64,000 bases of DNA from positions 62,001 to 126,000 of the forward strand of contig NZ_QOKV01000013.1 in assembly GCF_008365405.1 (NCBI RefSeq). The letters run 5' to 3'. Positions 41,495-50,838 of the stretch are shown here, piece by piece. The position numbers and the translations under genes are program-made. The notes beneath the pieces were generated by a model. The model had not been told where the DNA came from. It saw nothing but the letters and a program-made list of their open reading frames with translations, and did not search any database. Positions within the stretch are counted from its first letter, which is position 1. Each line of letters begins with the position of its first letter. Source of the DNA: Azospirillum brasilense. Lineage in GTDB: Bacteria > Pseudomonadota > Alphaproteobacteria > Azospirillales > Azospirillaceae.

Positions 41495-42496
41495 TTATTT
41501 CGCCGCCAGGAGGCTGCGGTTGCGGTCGGCGCCGCTCGCCAGGGGCTGCTTGGGATTCTCGATCCAGGCGGCGATGTCGTTGACCACCACCTGACCCTTC
41601 AGGTCGCGCAGCAGCATGTGCCAGCCATCGGGATAGATCGCTACCACATGCCGTCCGCCGGCCTCGAAATCCTCGACCGCGCGGTTGACCGGTGTCTTGG
41701 GCAGCACCTCCTCGTGGGCGCCGTAGAGCACCAGGGACGGCACCGACAAATGGCCGCAGGCGGCCAGGGCCGTGCCCATCAGGTCGGTCAGCCCCTCCAG
41801 CGCATCGACACGCGAGCCCTTGATGACCAGCGGGTCGCGGCCCAGGGCGCGCAGCATCTCGATGTTGTCGGACGCCTGGATCCTCAGATCCTTCGGCGGG
41901 TGCACCACCATCCCCGGGACCGTGTTGTAGCTGAGCCAGAGCAGCGCCCGTGGGAAGAAGCCCATCGCGTCGCGGCCCCAGACGGCGGGGGCGACCAGGA
42001 TCGTGCCGTTCACGGCGGGCGGATTCGGGCCGGTCATCGCGGTCAGCACCACGGCACCGCCCATGCTCTCGCCCATCAGATAGACCGGCAGGCCGGGGTG
42101 GCGGGCGTGGATCTGCGAAACGGCCGTCTTCAGGTCGGCCACCAGCGTGTCGGTGCCCGGCCAGATGCCGGTGTTCCGCGTCGCGCCGAACCCGCGCTGG
42201 TCGTAGGCGTAGACGGCGATCCCCCGCGCGGCGAGGCTGCGCCCGGCCCCCTCGAAGGCTTTGGAATAGTCGTTGTAGCCGTGCAAAGCCAGAACCACCG
42301 CACGCGGCGCCCCGTCCTCGGGCAGCCAGCGCCGCAGCGACAATTCGAAGCCGTCGGCGGCGATCAGGGCGCTGTCGGTCAGGGCCGGCTCGGCCACGGG
42401 GAGGCCCATCGGCTGATAGGCCGCGGCGCAGCCGGACAGCAGAAGGCCGATCCCGACGATCATGCTCGCAATCCGGCCGGCCGCGCTAGGCTGCAT
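41495..42496 (-). CDS. Lysophospholipase-like alpha/beta hydrolase, lipoprotein
   Basis: 333 residues. Lipobox LLSGC with Cys23 predicts a membrane-anchored lipoprotein. The hydrolase fold follows: LALHGYNDYS (oxyanion side), YAYDQRGFGATRN, nucleophile GESMGG, and the His in YPDGWHMLLRD. Resembles monoacylglycerol lipase/PldB-type enzymes. The first 11 bases overlap the end of the ABC ATPase gene, so the two are cotranscribed. Substrate unknown. Confidence 0.88.
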   Translation of the reverse strand: MQPSAAGRIASMIVGIGLLLSGCAAAYQPMGLPVAEPALTDSALIAADGFELSLRRWLPEDGAPRAVVLALHGYNDYSKAFEGAGRSLAARGIAVYAYDQRGFGATRNTGIWPGTDTLVADLKTAVSQIHARHPGLPVYLMGESMGGAVVLTAMTGPNPPAVNGTILVAPAVWGRDAMGFFPRALLWLSYNTVPGMVVHPPKDLRIQASDNIEMLRALGRDPLVIKGSRVDALEGLTDLMGTALAACGHLSVPSLVLYGAHEEVLPKTPVNRAVEDFEAGGRHVVAIYPDGWHMLLRDLKGQVVVNDIAAWIENPKQPLASGADRNRSLLAAK

Positions 42497-43499
42497 CGTG
42501 CGCGATCTCCTTGCGGGCGTGCGCGCCGCCGGTCAATTGCAGGAAGATGTCCTCCAGGTCCGATTCCTCGGTGCTGAGATCGACCACCCCCAGCCCAGCC
42601 CCGGCCAGCGCGGCCAGGATGCCGCCCACCCGCTGGCGGCTCGGCTGGTAGCGGACGATCAGACGCCGCGGCTCGGCCAGTTCGGCGGAGAAGGCGGACA
42701 ACTCCGCCGGTACGGCGTCCAGGTCGCGGTCGACCAGCACGGTCAGCGCCTTGGCGTCCACCCGGCGGAGCAGCGACGCGGTCGGCTCGCAGGCCACCAC
42801 CGTGCCGTGGTTGATGATGGCGATGGAGTCGCACAGCTCCTGCGCTTCCTCCAGATAGTGGGTGGTCAGCAGCACCGTCGAGCCCTCGCGGTTCAGCTTG
42901 CGCACATGCTCCCACAACTGGATGCGCAGTTCCACGTCCACGCCGGCGGTCGGCTCGTCCAGCACCAGGACGGGCGGGGTGTGGACCATCGCCTTCGCCA
43001 CCATCAGCCGCCGCTTCATGCCGCCCGACAGCGATCGGGCGTAGGCATCGGCCTTGTCGCGCAGGCCCACGGCTTCCAGCAGCTCCTCGGTTCGGCGCTC
43101 GGCCTTGGGCACGCCGTACAGGCCGGCCTGAAGCTCCAGCATTTCCCGCGGGGTGAAAAAAGGGTCCATGTTCAGTTCCTGGGGGACCACGCCGATCGAC
43201 GCCCGCGCCTGGCGCGGATGGGCGTCGATGTCGGTTCCCCAGATCGACACCGTCCCGCCGGTCTTGTTGACCAGCCCGGCCATGATGTTGATGAGCGTGG
43301 ACTTGCCCGCCCCGTTCGGCCCCAGCAGCCCGAACACCGCCCCGCGCGGAATCGCCAGGTCGATGCCCTTCAGAGCTTGTTTCGGCCCGGCCTTGCCGGA
43401 GGCTTGGTAGGTCTTGGTGAGGCCGCGCACCTCCACGGCATAGGCGGGGACGGCGTGGGCGGGCAGGGCGGCGTCGTTCAGCGGGGCGTGCGCAACCAT
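42486..43499 (-). CDS. ABC-2 type transporter ATP-binding protein
   Basis: 337 residues from the ATG at 43499 (a GTG at 43556 is also in frame). Walker A GPNGAGKST, signature LSGGMKRRL, Walker B VLVLDEPTAGVD and the switch His in LLTTHYLEEA are intact. The type matches exporters partnered with ABC-2 permeases. No permease gene is next to it; instead a lipoprotein hydrolase overlaps its 3' end. Partner and substrate unknown. Confidence 0.88.
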   Translation of the reverse strand: MVAHAPLNDAALPAHAVPAYAVEVRGLTKTYQASGKAGPKQALKGIDLAIPRGAVFGLLGPNGAGKSTLINIMAGLVNKTGGTVSIWGTDIDAHPRQARASIGVVPQELNMDPFFTPREMLELQAGLYGVPKAERRTEELLEAVGLRDKADAYARSLSGGMKRRLMVAKAMVHTPPVLVLDEPTAGVDVELRIQLWEHVRKLNREGSTVLLTTHYLEEAQELCDSIAIINHGTVVACEPTASLLRRVDAKALTVLVDRDLDAVPAELSAFSAELAEPRRLIVRYQPSRQRVGGILAALAGAGLGVVDLSTEESDLEDIFLQLTGGAHARKEIAHDAA

Positions 43500-43679
43500 G
43501 GAATTGAAAGGGCCTTTCCGGTCGTGCCCCGAGTCCGAACCCACGGGGGCGATCACTGTCCAATCACTTGATCCGTCCGGCGCGTTGGGTATGATCCGAC
43601 CCCGCGCGCGTGCCTCATTCGGTGGGCATCTTAACGATGGCGTTAACGCGCGCGTGTGTCAAAGTGGAGGATGTCTGCC

Positions 43680-43862
43680 ATGCAGCCAGTTGAAACGATT
43701 GAAGTCGAGACCCTGACCGTCGGATGCGACGGTGGCGGCGGCGCGCTCGGCCACCCGCTGGTCTATCTGACGCTGAGCGCCGAGGGGAAGGTCGAATGCC
43801 CCTACTGCTCGCGCCACTTCGTCCTGAAGGAAGGCGCCAAGACGGGCACGCACGGGCACTGA
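43680..43862 (+). CDS. Zinc-finger zf-CHCC domain protein
   Basis: 60 residues, with C...H...CPYC pattern (VGCDGGGGALGHPLVYL, KVECPYCSRHFVL), the zf-CHCC/NDUFS6-like fold. Alphaproteobacterial members are related to a mitochondrial complex I subunit. GTGGAGG at 43664-43670 lies 9 bases before the ATG at 43680, which decides the start over the ATG at 43671. Ends in a strong terminator. Confidence 0.88.
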   Translation: MQPVETIEVETLTVGCDGGGGALGHPLVYLTLSAEGKVECPYCSRHFVLKEGAKTGTHGH

Positions 43863-43905
43863 TCCCGGCAGCGCTTTTTTACAGGGCGGAAATCCCGCGC
43901 ACAGG

Positions 43906-43932
43906 AAGGGCCGGAGCGATCCGGCCCTTTTC
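43906..43932 (+). terminator. Intrinsic terminator of the zf-CHCC gene
   Basis: AAGGGCCGGA-GCGA-TCCGGCCCTT followed by TTC; perfect 10-base stem. Confidence 0.85.
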
Positions 43933-44086
43933 ACGTGTCTGCGCCAGGGGCCGAGTCTGTGGCCCATCCGCCACCCGTTGCCGCGGTGATGCAACGTGCG
44001 GGCGGGGAGGGTCATACGCCTCTTTTATTGCAATTGTGAAAAATATAAAACGAACCGCCTTGACGCGCGTCGCGATCCGCCTTCTA

Positions 44087-44107
44087 CTTTTTTGCGGCGC
44101 AAAAAAG
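44087..44107. repeat. Inverted repeat before the PAS-GGDEF-EAL gene
   Basis: CTTTTTTGC-GGC-GCAAAAAAG, a perfect 9-base inverted repeat 35 bases before the ATG, in an otherwise AT-rich promoter stretch (44020-44110). Could be a regulator site or a 5'-leader hairpin. Confidence 0.55.
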
Positions 44108-44141
44108 GCGTCCATCGCAATTGCCCGCTCAGGTCCTTCGC

Positions 44142-46253
44142 ATGCTTTTTCCTGAGGCCAACGCTCTCGCGCCAGATGAGGCCCGGTCCATGAGCCAAGA
44201 GACGGAAGAGCAATACAGAAGTATTTTCGAGAACGCGGTCGAGGGCATCTACCAGACCACGGTGGACGGGCGTTACCTGCGGGTCAACCCGGCTCTGGCG
44301 CGGATCTACGGCTACCGGTCGCCGGCCGACCTGATCGACAACCTGACGGACATCGCCGGCCAGCTCTACGTCGACCCCGGCAAGCGCGAGGCCTTCGCCC
44401 GCCTGATGGCCGAGCGCGACGTGGTGCAGAGCTTCGAGGCGCGGGTCTTCCGCAACGACGGCTCGATCATCTGGATCTCGGAGAACGCGCGCTGCGTGCG
44501 CGATCCGCAAGGCCGCATCCGCTATTACGAAGGCACCGTCCAGGACATCACCGAGCGCAAGCAGCATGAGGAGAAGATCCGCCTGCTCGCCACCGTCTTC
44601 GACAGCGTGGCCGACGGCATCCTGATCGTGGATCCTGACCTGTCGGTGCAGGCGGTCAGCCCGGCCTACGAGGTGATGACCGACTTCCAGCGGGAGGAGC
44701 TTCTCCACCGCCCGCTGGTGATCTTCGCCCCCGGCTCGCACGAGCGCGCCTTCATCGAGGACATCTGGCGCACCGCCCGCACGGACGGGCGCTGGCAGGG
44801 CGAGGTGACCAGCTTCCGCCACTCCGGCGACGCCTTCGCGGCCTCGCTGTCGGTCACGGCGGTGCGCGCGCCAGGCGGGGCGCTGGAGCATTACGTGCTG
44901 ACGCTCGCCGACATCAGCCAGCGCAAGGACCAGGAACACCAGATCCGCTATCAGGCCAGCTTCGACCGGCTGACCGACCTGCCGAACCGATGGCTGGTCA
45001 ACGAGCGGCTGGAGGAGGCCATCGTCCGCGCCCAGCGCATGCGCACCAAGGTCGCCGTCGCCTTCCTCGACCTCAACCGCTTCAAGCAGGTCAACGACAC
45101 GCTGGGCCACCACGCCGGCGACGACCTGCTGAAGCTGGTGGCCAAGCGGTTGCGCAACTGCACCCGCGTGTCCGACACGGTGGGCCGGCTGGGCGGCGAC
45201 GAGTTCCTGATCGTGGCGCCCGACGCGGTGGACCGCGCCGCCGGCGCCCGGCTGGTCGAAAAGATCCTCTATTCGATGGGCGAGCCCTTCGCCGTCCACA
45301 ACCAGGAACTCTTCTGCGGCGCCTCGATCGGCGTCGCCTTCTTCCCCGACGACGGCGAGACGGCGGACCAGCTTCTGCGCAACGCCGACCTCGCCATGTA
45401 CCACGCCAAGCGCAACCCGGAATGCAAGTTCGTCTTCTATGAGGCGGGCATGCGGGAGCGCACCGGCTTCACGCTGGGGCTGGAAAGCGACCTGCGCCGC
45501 GCCGCCGCGACCGGCGAGGAGTTCGCGCTGCATTTCCAGCCCAAGGTGGACATGCCGCACCGCGGCTCCCACCGGGTGATCGGGGCGGAGGCGCTGATCC
45601 GCTGGCACCACCCGGTGCGCGGCCTCGTCAGCCCGGCGGAGTTCATCCCGCTGGCCGAGGAGACCGGCCTGATCTGGGAGATCGGCGCCTGGACCCTGAA
45701 GGAGGCCTGCGGCCGGCTGGCCGGCTGGCTGGCCGCGGGGCTGGACATCGCGTCGGTGTCGGTCAACCTGTCGCCGCGCCAGTTCCAGGACGCGCGTCTG
45801 GTGAACTTCGTCCGCGACGTGGTGGAGCGCAGCGGCGTGCCGCCGGAGCGGCTGGAACTGGAGCTGACCGAGGGCGCCATGATCGGCGACATCGAGAAGG
45901 CGGTGACCATCCTGCACGGGCTGAAGGGGATCGGCATCCGCCTGTCCATCGACGATTTCGGGACCGGCTATTCCTCGCTGGCCTATTTGAAGCGGTTCCC
46001 GATCAACACGCTGAAGATCGACCGCAGCTTCGTCCGCGACATCGTGCAGTCGGCCACCGACCCGGCCATCGTCAACACCATCGTGAATCTGGCCGACAGC
46101 CTGGGCTTCGACACCATCGCCGAGGGGGTGGAGACGGAGGAGCAGGCGGACATGCTGCGTCGCCAGCGCTGCACGCGCATCCAGGGCTTCCTGATCAGCC
46201 GGCCGCTCGACGTGGATGCTTTCGAGCGCTTCCTGGTGGACAACGCCGGATAG
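44142..46253 (+). CDS. PAS-PAS-GGDEF-EAL c-di-GMP protein
   Basis: 703 residues. Two PAS domains (about 22-130 and 150-265), a GGDEF domain with intact GGDEF near 351 and NDTLGHHAGDDLL before it, then an EAL domain (EALIRW near 482, DDFGTGYSSL, KIDRSF, EGVETEEQ). Both catalytic sites look complete, so it may make and break c-di-GMP, with one activity dominating. No membrane helix. The ATG at 44142 is used; a TTG at 44121 is also possible. Confidence 0.92.
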   Translation: MLFPEANALAPDEARSMSQETEEQYRSIFENAVEGIYQTTVDGRYLRVNPALARIYGYRSPADLIDNLTDIAGQLYVDPGKREAFARLMAERDVVQSFEARVFRNDGSIIWISENARCVRDPQGRIRYYEGTVQDITERKQHEEKIRLLATVFDSVADGILIVDPDLSVQAVSPAYEVMTDFQREELLHRPLVIFAPGSHERAFIEDIWRTARTDGRWQGEVTSFRHSGDAFAASLSVTAVRAPGGALEHYVLTLADISQRKDQEHQIRYQASFDRLTDLPNRWLVNERLEEAIVRAQRMRTKVAVAFLDLNRFKQVNDTLGHHAGDDLLKLVAKRLRNCTRVSDTVGRLGGDEFLIVAPDAVDRAAGARLVEKILYSMGEPFAVHNQELFCGASIGVAFFPDDGETADQLLRNADLAMYHAKRNPECKFVFYEAGMRERTGFTLGLESDLRRAAATGEEFALHFQPKVDMPHRGSHRVIGAEALIRWHHPVRGLVSPAEFIPLAEETGLIWEIGAWTLKEACGRLAGWLAAGLDIASVSVNLSPRQFQDARLVNFVRDVVERSGVPPERLELELTEGAMIGDIEKAVTILHGLKGIGIRLSIDDFGTGYSSLAYLKRFPINTLKIDRSFVRDIVQSATDPAIVNTIVNLADSLGFDTIAEGVETEEQADMLRRQRCTRIQGFLISRPLDVDAFERFLVDNAG

Positions 46254-46502
46254 GGCATCTTTCCGACCAGGGCGACCGGAAGCCGCGTCCCGTCCAGTGT
46301 CGAGCGTGATCATCGTCACGCCGATTTTTTCCTTGCGGCAAGCGGGCCTCCCTGAACCGGACCATCGACAGGCGCTTCCTGTCCAAGGCGCTGGATCGCC
46401 CCAGCGATGCGGATCCAAAACGGCTTCATTTTCCATAAGAAAGCTTATGGGATTTCCTGCCTCTCCAGTCACATGCAATCGCAGCATACATCCAACATCG
46501 TC
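46254..46502. other. Intergenic stretch, no gene
   Basis: About 250 bases between two convergent genes. Contains the perfect dyad CCATAAG-AAAG-CTTATGG at 46433-46450. No gene or RNA recognised. Confidence 0.5.
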
Positions 46503-47117
46503 TCACTGCGTTTGCTCTTCGTCATGCGGGGGTCGGCCCGCCCCTTCCTGCGAACCAGGGAAAGACGAATCCGCGCCTACGACGACCCGGCGGGCGGCCG
46601 GTTCCGCCCGGTCGGCGCGGGCCATGGCGTCCACAAAATGGCCCATGGCCAGTTTCATGTCGTTGAAGACCGTTCCCTGCGACACGCCGAGATGGACGGC
46701 GATTTGAGGATAGGACATGCCTTCGACCCGGTTCAGAAGCCACACCTGACGAGCCCGCGCCGGCAATCGGTCCAGCGCGTCCATGAAGCACGACAGCCGT
46801 TCACGGTGCAGCAGGCGCTCCTCCGCCGAAGGGATTTCCGCGGCGATGCGCAGTGCCTCGACGGTGTCCGCCGGACCGGCCTCGAACCGTTCCTGGGTCC
46901 GGCAGCGCCGGAGATGGTCCAGCGCGAGATTGTGGACCGTCCGGTGGAGGAAGGCTCCGATGTTGTCGATGGGTCCCTTCTCCACGGCCTTGCAGGCCCG
47001 CAGATAGCTTTCCTGCAGCAGATCCTCGGCGACCTGAAGATCGCGCACGATCTTCATCGCGCACCCGAACAGCGAGCGGCGGTGATCGAGATAGATCGCA
47101 ATGAGGCTTGCGGACAT
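46503..47117 (-). CDS. ECF sigma factor, FecI type
   Basis: 204 residues. Sigma region 2 (LFGCAMKIVRDLQVAEDLLQ ...NIGAFLHRTVHNLALDHLRR) and region 4 (ARARQVWLLNRVEGMSYPQI, VHLGVSQGTVFNDM) are present. The C-terminus has a 35-residue unstructured extension. ATG 47117. Divergent from a FecR anti-sigma gene with a Fur box between; expected to transcribe the receptor gene on the far side. Confidence 0.9.
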   Translation of the reverse strand: MSASLIAIYLDHRRSLFGCAMKIVRDLQVAEDLLQESYLRACKAVEKGPIDNIGAFLHRTVHNLALDHLRRCRTQERFEAGPADTVEALRIAAEIPSAEERLLHRERLSCFMDALDRLPARARQVWLLNRVEGMSYPQIAVHLGVSQGTVFNDMKLAMGHFVDAMARADRAEPAARRVVVGADSSFPGSQEGAGRPPHDEEQTQ

Positions 47118-47193
47118 GATAGCCCTGTCGGTCACGGCAGCGGAGGGGGCACCACCGCGGTCGGTGCGACATCGGCGGCCTTGCATTGTTGAA

Positions 47194-47212
47194 ATTGATA
47201 ATGATTCTCAAT
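47194..47212. promoter_or_regulatory. Fur box between fecI- and fecR-type genes
   Basis: ATTGATAATGATTCTCAAT is a 9-1-9 near-palindrome with a core matching GATAATGATTCTCA, the classical Fur/iron-box pattern. It sits 77 bases before the sigma-factor start and 150 before the FecR start, so iron-bound Fur would repress both divergent genes. Confidence 0.75.
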
Positions 47213-47362
47213 TTGAAATGTCAAGCCAGTTGGACGAAGGCGCGAGCGATCACAGCTGTGGGCTGAGATTTTTGGATCCGAGATGCGCGGATTGTGATCC
47301 CTTGAGCGCTGAAACGTCTCAACTGTACGTGTGTCCGGTCACAGGAAGAGTGGAAGACCAGC

Positions 47363-48394
47363 GTGGAGAAGGACGAGGCGGACGGTCGACAGGATGCCAG
47401 GGCCTATCGGCATGCGGACCCGATCATGGACGAGGCGCTCACTTGGTTCGTGACGCTTCTCGACGCGCCCGCCGATCCGGACACCGACGCCGCCTATCAG
47501 GCATGGCGGAACCGCGACCCGCGCCATGCCGCGGCGTTTGACCGTCTGTCGACGCTTGGGACCATGCCTGAATTGCAGGCGGCGACGCACGCTCAACAGC
47601 TGCAAACGACGATGTCTCCAGCCGGCTCCTCCAGTCGGTCGGCCGCCGCTCGTTCCGCGACGATGCGGCGGTCATGGTGGGGCGGATGGCGGACCTCGCT
47701 GGCCGCCGCCGCGCTGCTGCTGGCCATCGGCGTTCATCTCCAACCGACGCTGACGCTTCGTCTGACCGCCGACCAGCGCACCGCCACCGGAGAGCGGCGG
47801 GAGATCACCCTGCCCGACCGGTCGCGGCTGATCCTGGACACCGATTCGGCGGTCGCGCTCGATTTCGCGGACGGACGGCGTCATGTCCGGCTGCTGCGCG
47901 GGCAGGCTTATTTCGACGTGGTCAGCGACACCGCCCGCCCCTTCCGCGTCACCGCCGGCTTCGGCGAGGTGGAGGTGACCGGCACCGCCTTCACCGTGCA
48001 ATCGGTCGGCGGGCAGGACACCGTCTTCCTGGAGCGCGGACGGGTGTCGGTCAGCCGGCGGGAGCCGCCGGGCCAGACGGTGGCCCTCGTTCCGGGCGAC
48101 GGGGTGACGGCGACTGCGGACGGTCTCTCGGCACCCGCCCGACCCGATCCGGCGGTCGCACTGGCCTGGAAGGACGGGCGCTATGTCTTCCACGACCAGC
48201 CCTTCGCCGCGGTCGTCGACACCATCCGGCGCTACCACCCCGCACCGGTCATCCTGATCGGCGACCGGCTGGCCGGCGCGCGGGTCAGCGGAAACTACCG
48301 GCTGGACGACCCGACCGGTGCGATCCGCTCGTTGGCCGATGTGGTGGGCGCCCGCGTGACCGAGCTTCCCGCCGGGATCATCCTGCTTCGATAA
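47363..48394 (+). CDS. FecR-family anti-sigma/signal-transfer protein
   Basis: 343 residues: a cytoplasmic N-terminal FecR domain (EALTWFVTLLDAPADPDTDA...WRNRDPRHAAAFDRL), one membrane helix (~108-126), and a periplasmic FecR domain (EITLPDRSRLILDTDSAVAL, VEVTGTAFTVQ). Receives the signal from the STN domain of the receptor encoded next and controls the FecI-type factor. Start GTG 47363; an ATG at 47426 is an alternative. The C-terminal ADVVGARVTELPAGIILLR resembles an STN-like end. Confidence 0.88.
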   Translation: MEKDEADGRQDARAYRHADPIMDEALTWFVTLLDAPADPDTDAAYQAWRNRDPRHAAAFDRLSTLGTMPELQAATHAQQLQTTMSPAGSSSRSAAARSATMRRSWWGGWRTSLAAAALLLAIGVHLQPTLTLRLTADQRTATGERREITLPDRSRLILDTDSAVALDFADGRRHVRLLRGQAYFDVVSDTARPFRVTAGFGEVEVTGTAFTVQSVGGQDTVFLERGRVSVSRREPPGQTVALVPGDGVTATADGLSAPARPDPAVALAWKDGRYVFHDQPFAAVVDTIRRYHPAPVILIGDRLAGARVSGNYRLDDPTGAIRSLADVVGARVTELPAGIILLR

Positions 48395-48537
48395 GCCCGG
48401 CTTCGATCGGCTTTGTCCTTTTTGCAGGTCTTTTTTTGTGAGACGCCACACCCCCGTGCGTCTGCCGAAAAGAGGGGGCACAGTCCGTACACCGGTCATC
48501 ACGCCCCCGCCACCAGCGCAGATGGGAGTTGTGAGGA

Positions 48538-50838
48538 ATGGAAGGCCGGACGGTTTCGACAGGCAAGTTCTTGGTATGCGCGCGGGGAACCGCCGCCCGG
48601 CATCTGGTCATGGCCCTGATGGCGACCACCGCGCTCGGCGGTCTCCTGGCCCTCCCCTCCCCGTCCCTGGCCCAGCAGCCCGCACCGGCCGCGGGCGCCG
48701 CGCAGACGATGGCCTTCGCGCTGCCGGCGCAGCCCCTGCCCGCGGCGCTCGACGCCTTCGCGCGCCAGACCGGCTGGCAGATCGGCTATTCCGCCGATCT
48801 GTCCACCGGGCGCAACTCCCGCCCGGTGTCGGGCAGCATGTCGCCCGCCCAGGCGCTCGACACGCTGCTCTCCGGGACGGGCGTCGGCTACCGCATGACC
48901 GGATCCGGCTCCGCGACGCTGGTTCCGGCCCCGACCGGCGACGTCACGATGCTGGCGCCGGTGTCGGTCACCGCCTCGACCGGCGCCGGCAGCGGAAGCG
49001 GCAGCATCACGATCACCAGGGAGGATCTGGAGCGCAAGAATCCCAGAGACCTCCGCGACGTCTTCTCCGGTGAGCCGACGATCCGCGTGGGCAGTTCCGT
49101 GCCGATGTCGCAGAAGGTCTATGTGAACGGCGTCGAGGAAACCAATCTGGCCGTCACCATCGACGGCAGCCGGCAGAACAACAAGGTGTTCCACCACAAC
49201 GGCACCACGCTGATCGACCCGGCGCTGCTGAAGGTGGCGCGGGTGGACGCCGGCGTCGCCCCCGCCGACGCCGGGCCGGGCGCGCTCGCCGGTTCCATCG
49301 CCTACGAGACGAAGGACGCCAGCGACTTCCTGGCGAGCGACGGCGTCGGCGCCTTCGGCAAGACCACCTTCAACACCAACGGCGCCGGCCTGACCACCAA
49401 CCTCGCCGGCTTCGGACGCCACCAGGGGCTGGAGGCGCTGGGCACCGTGACCTACGGCAAGGGCGGCAAATACACCGCGGGCAACGGGCGCAAGGTGGAC
49501 GGCACCGAGACGGATCTGGTCAGCGGCCTCGGCAAGGCGGCGGTGCAGACGGAGAGCGGCCACCGTTTCCAGGCCAGCTACGAGCGGGTCTACGACGACG
49601 CGCCGCGGCCCTTCCGCGCGAACATCGGGTCGCTGGCCGGGCGCCCGGCCTGGGAGCCGCGCGTGCGCGACTATTCGCTCGACCGCCAAAACATGGTCTT
49701 CACCTACACCGACGCGCTGCCGACGGAGCTGTGGAACCCCAAGCTGGTGCTCGCCTATGGCCGCACCGACGTGGAGACGCCGATCTTCACCCGCCCGGTC
49801 GGCAGCAGCACCGTGCCGGGGAGCTATCCGGGCAAGGGGGCGACCAGCTCCTTCAACGGCAAGCTGGAGAACAGCTTCGGCTTCCGGATCGGCACGTTCA
49901 CGACGGGCACCGACTTCTACGTGGACCGCGCCAACTACCGGGACCGGACGATGTCCGCGACCGAGAAGGCGCGCAACAACGGCCTGTACGGTCAAGCCCG
50001 GCTGGAGCCGATGGAGCGTCTGCGCCTGTCCTTCGGCCTGCGCGGCGACCGCCAGACCTTCGAGGGGACGACCGGACGGGAGTGGACCAACCACGGCCTC
50101 AGCCACAACATCTCGGGCGAGTTCGACCTGCTTCCCCGCCACCTGACCGCCAAGGCGGGGGTGTCCCGCGGCTGGGGCGGCATCCAACTGGCCGAGAACT
50201 ACATCATGAACCCGGCCTGGAACTACGGCGCCGGTCCGCGCCCGGTGACGGCCTACAACAGCACGGCCGGTCTGGAGGCCCGCTACGAAGGCTTCACCGC
50301 GGAAGGCCGGATCTTCCGCACCAAGCTGGACGACGCCCGCGCCGCGCGCTTTGCCGCCACGAGCGCCAACCTCGCTCGCGACGTGCGGTCGGAAGGCTAT
50401 GAGCTGGGTCTCGGCTACGCCTGGACGAACGGCTTCATCCGCGCCAAATACGCCGACATCGACGTGACGATCGACGGACTGCCCGCCGATTCCGACACCG
50501 GCACCTACCTCGCCACGCCGATCGGGCAGGTCTTCACCGTCGGCGGCGCCCACACCGTGCAATCCTGGAACCTGACCCTGGGCGCCGACGTGGAGTTCGT
50601 GCTCGACTACGACAAGGTCCAGGCCGGGCAGCAACCGCTGAAGGGCTATCAGACGGCCAACCTGTTCGTGGAGCACCGGCTGCCGGAGCACGCCAACCTG
50701 GCGCTGCGCCTCGACGTCCGCAACCTTTTCGACGAGACCTACGCCGACCGCGCCACCTACGGGCAGGAGTTCGGCACCGTCACCCCGCTCTATCAGCCGG
50801 GCCGGGCCTTCCTGTTGAGCGCCTCGGCGCAGTTCTGA
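48538..50838 (+). CDS. TonB-dependent receptor with STN signalling domain (heme/siderophore type)
   Basis: 766 residues. Signal peptide ending SLAQQ near 47, an STN domain (about 57-132; MAFALPAQPLPAALDAFARQ), a plug (ERKNPRDLRDVFSGEPTIRV, KVYVNGVEETNLAVTIDGSR) and a barrel ending in Phe. ARVDAGVAPADAGPGALAGS is typical of the heme/hemoglobin and related siderophore receptors. The ATG follows GTGAGGA. Completes a FecI-FecR-receptor set; the ligand is not known. The 3' end overlaps the convergent TPR gene by 46 bases. Confidence 0.9.
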   Translation: MEGRTVSTGKFLVCARGTAARHLVMALMATTALGGLLALPSPSLAQQPAPAAGAAQTMAFALPAQPLPAALDAFARQTGWQIGYSADLSTGRNSRPVSGSMSPAQALDTLLSGTGVGYRMTGSGSATLVPAPTGDVTMLAPVSVTASTGAGSGSGSITITREDLERKNPRDLRDVFSGEPTIRVGSSVPMSQKVYVNGVEETNLAVTIDGSRQNNKVFHHNGTTLIDPALLKVARVDAGVAPADAGPGALAGSIAYETKDASDFLASDGVGAFGKTTFNTNGAGLTTNLAGFGRHQGLEALGTVTYGKGGKYTAGNGRKVDGTETDLVSGLGKAAVQTESGHRFQASYERVYDDAPRPFRANIGSLAGRPAWEPRVRDYSLDRQNMVFTYTDALPTELWNPKLVLAYGRTDVETPIFTRPVGSSTVPGSYPGKGATSSFNGKLENSFGFRIGTFTTGTDFYVDRANYRDRTMSATEKARNNGLYGQARLEPMERLRLSFGLRGDRQTFEGTTGREWTNHGLSHNISGEFDLLPRHLTAKAGVSRGWGGIQLAENYIMNPAWNYGAGPRPVTAYNSTAGLEARYEGFTAEGRIFRTKLDDARAARFAATSANLARDVRSEGYELGLGYAWTNGFIRAKYADIDVTIDGLPADSDTGTYLATPIGQVFTVGGAHTVQSWNLTLGADVEFVLDYDKVQAGQQPLKGYQTANLFVEHRLPEHANLALRLDVRNLFDETYADRATYGQEFGTVTPLYQPGRAFLLSASAQF

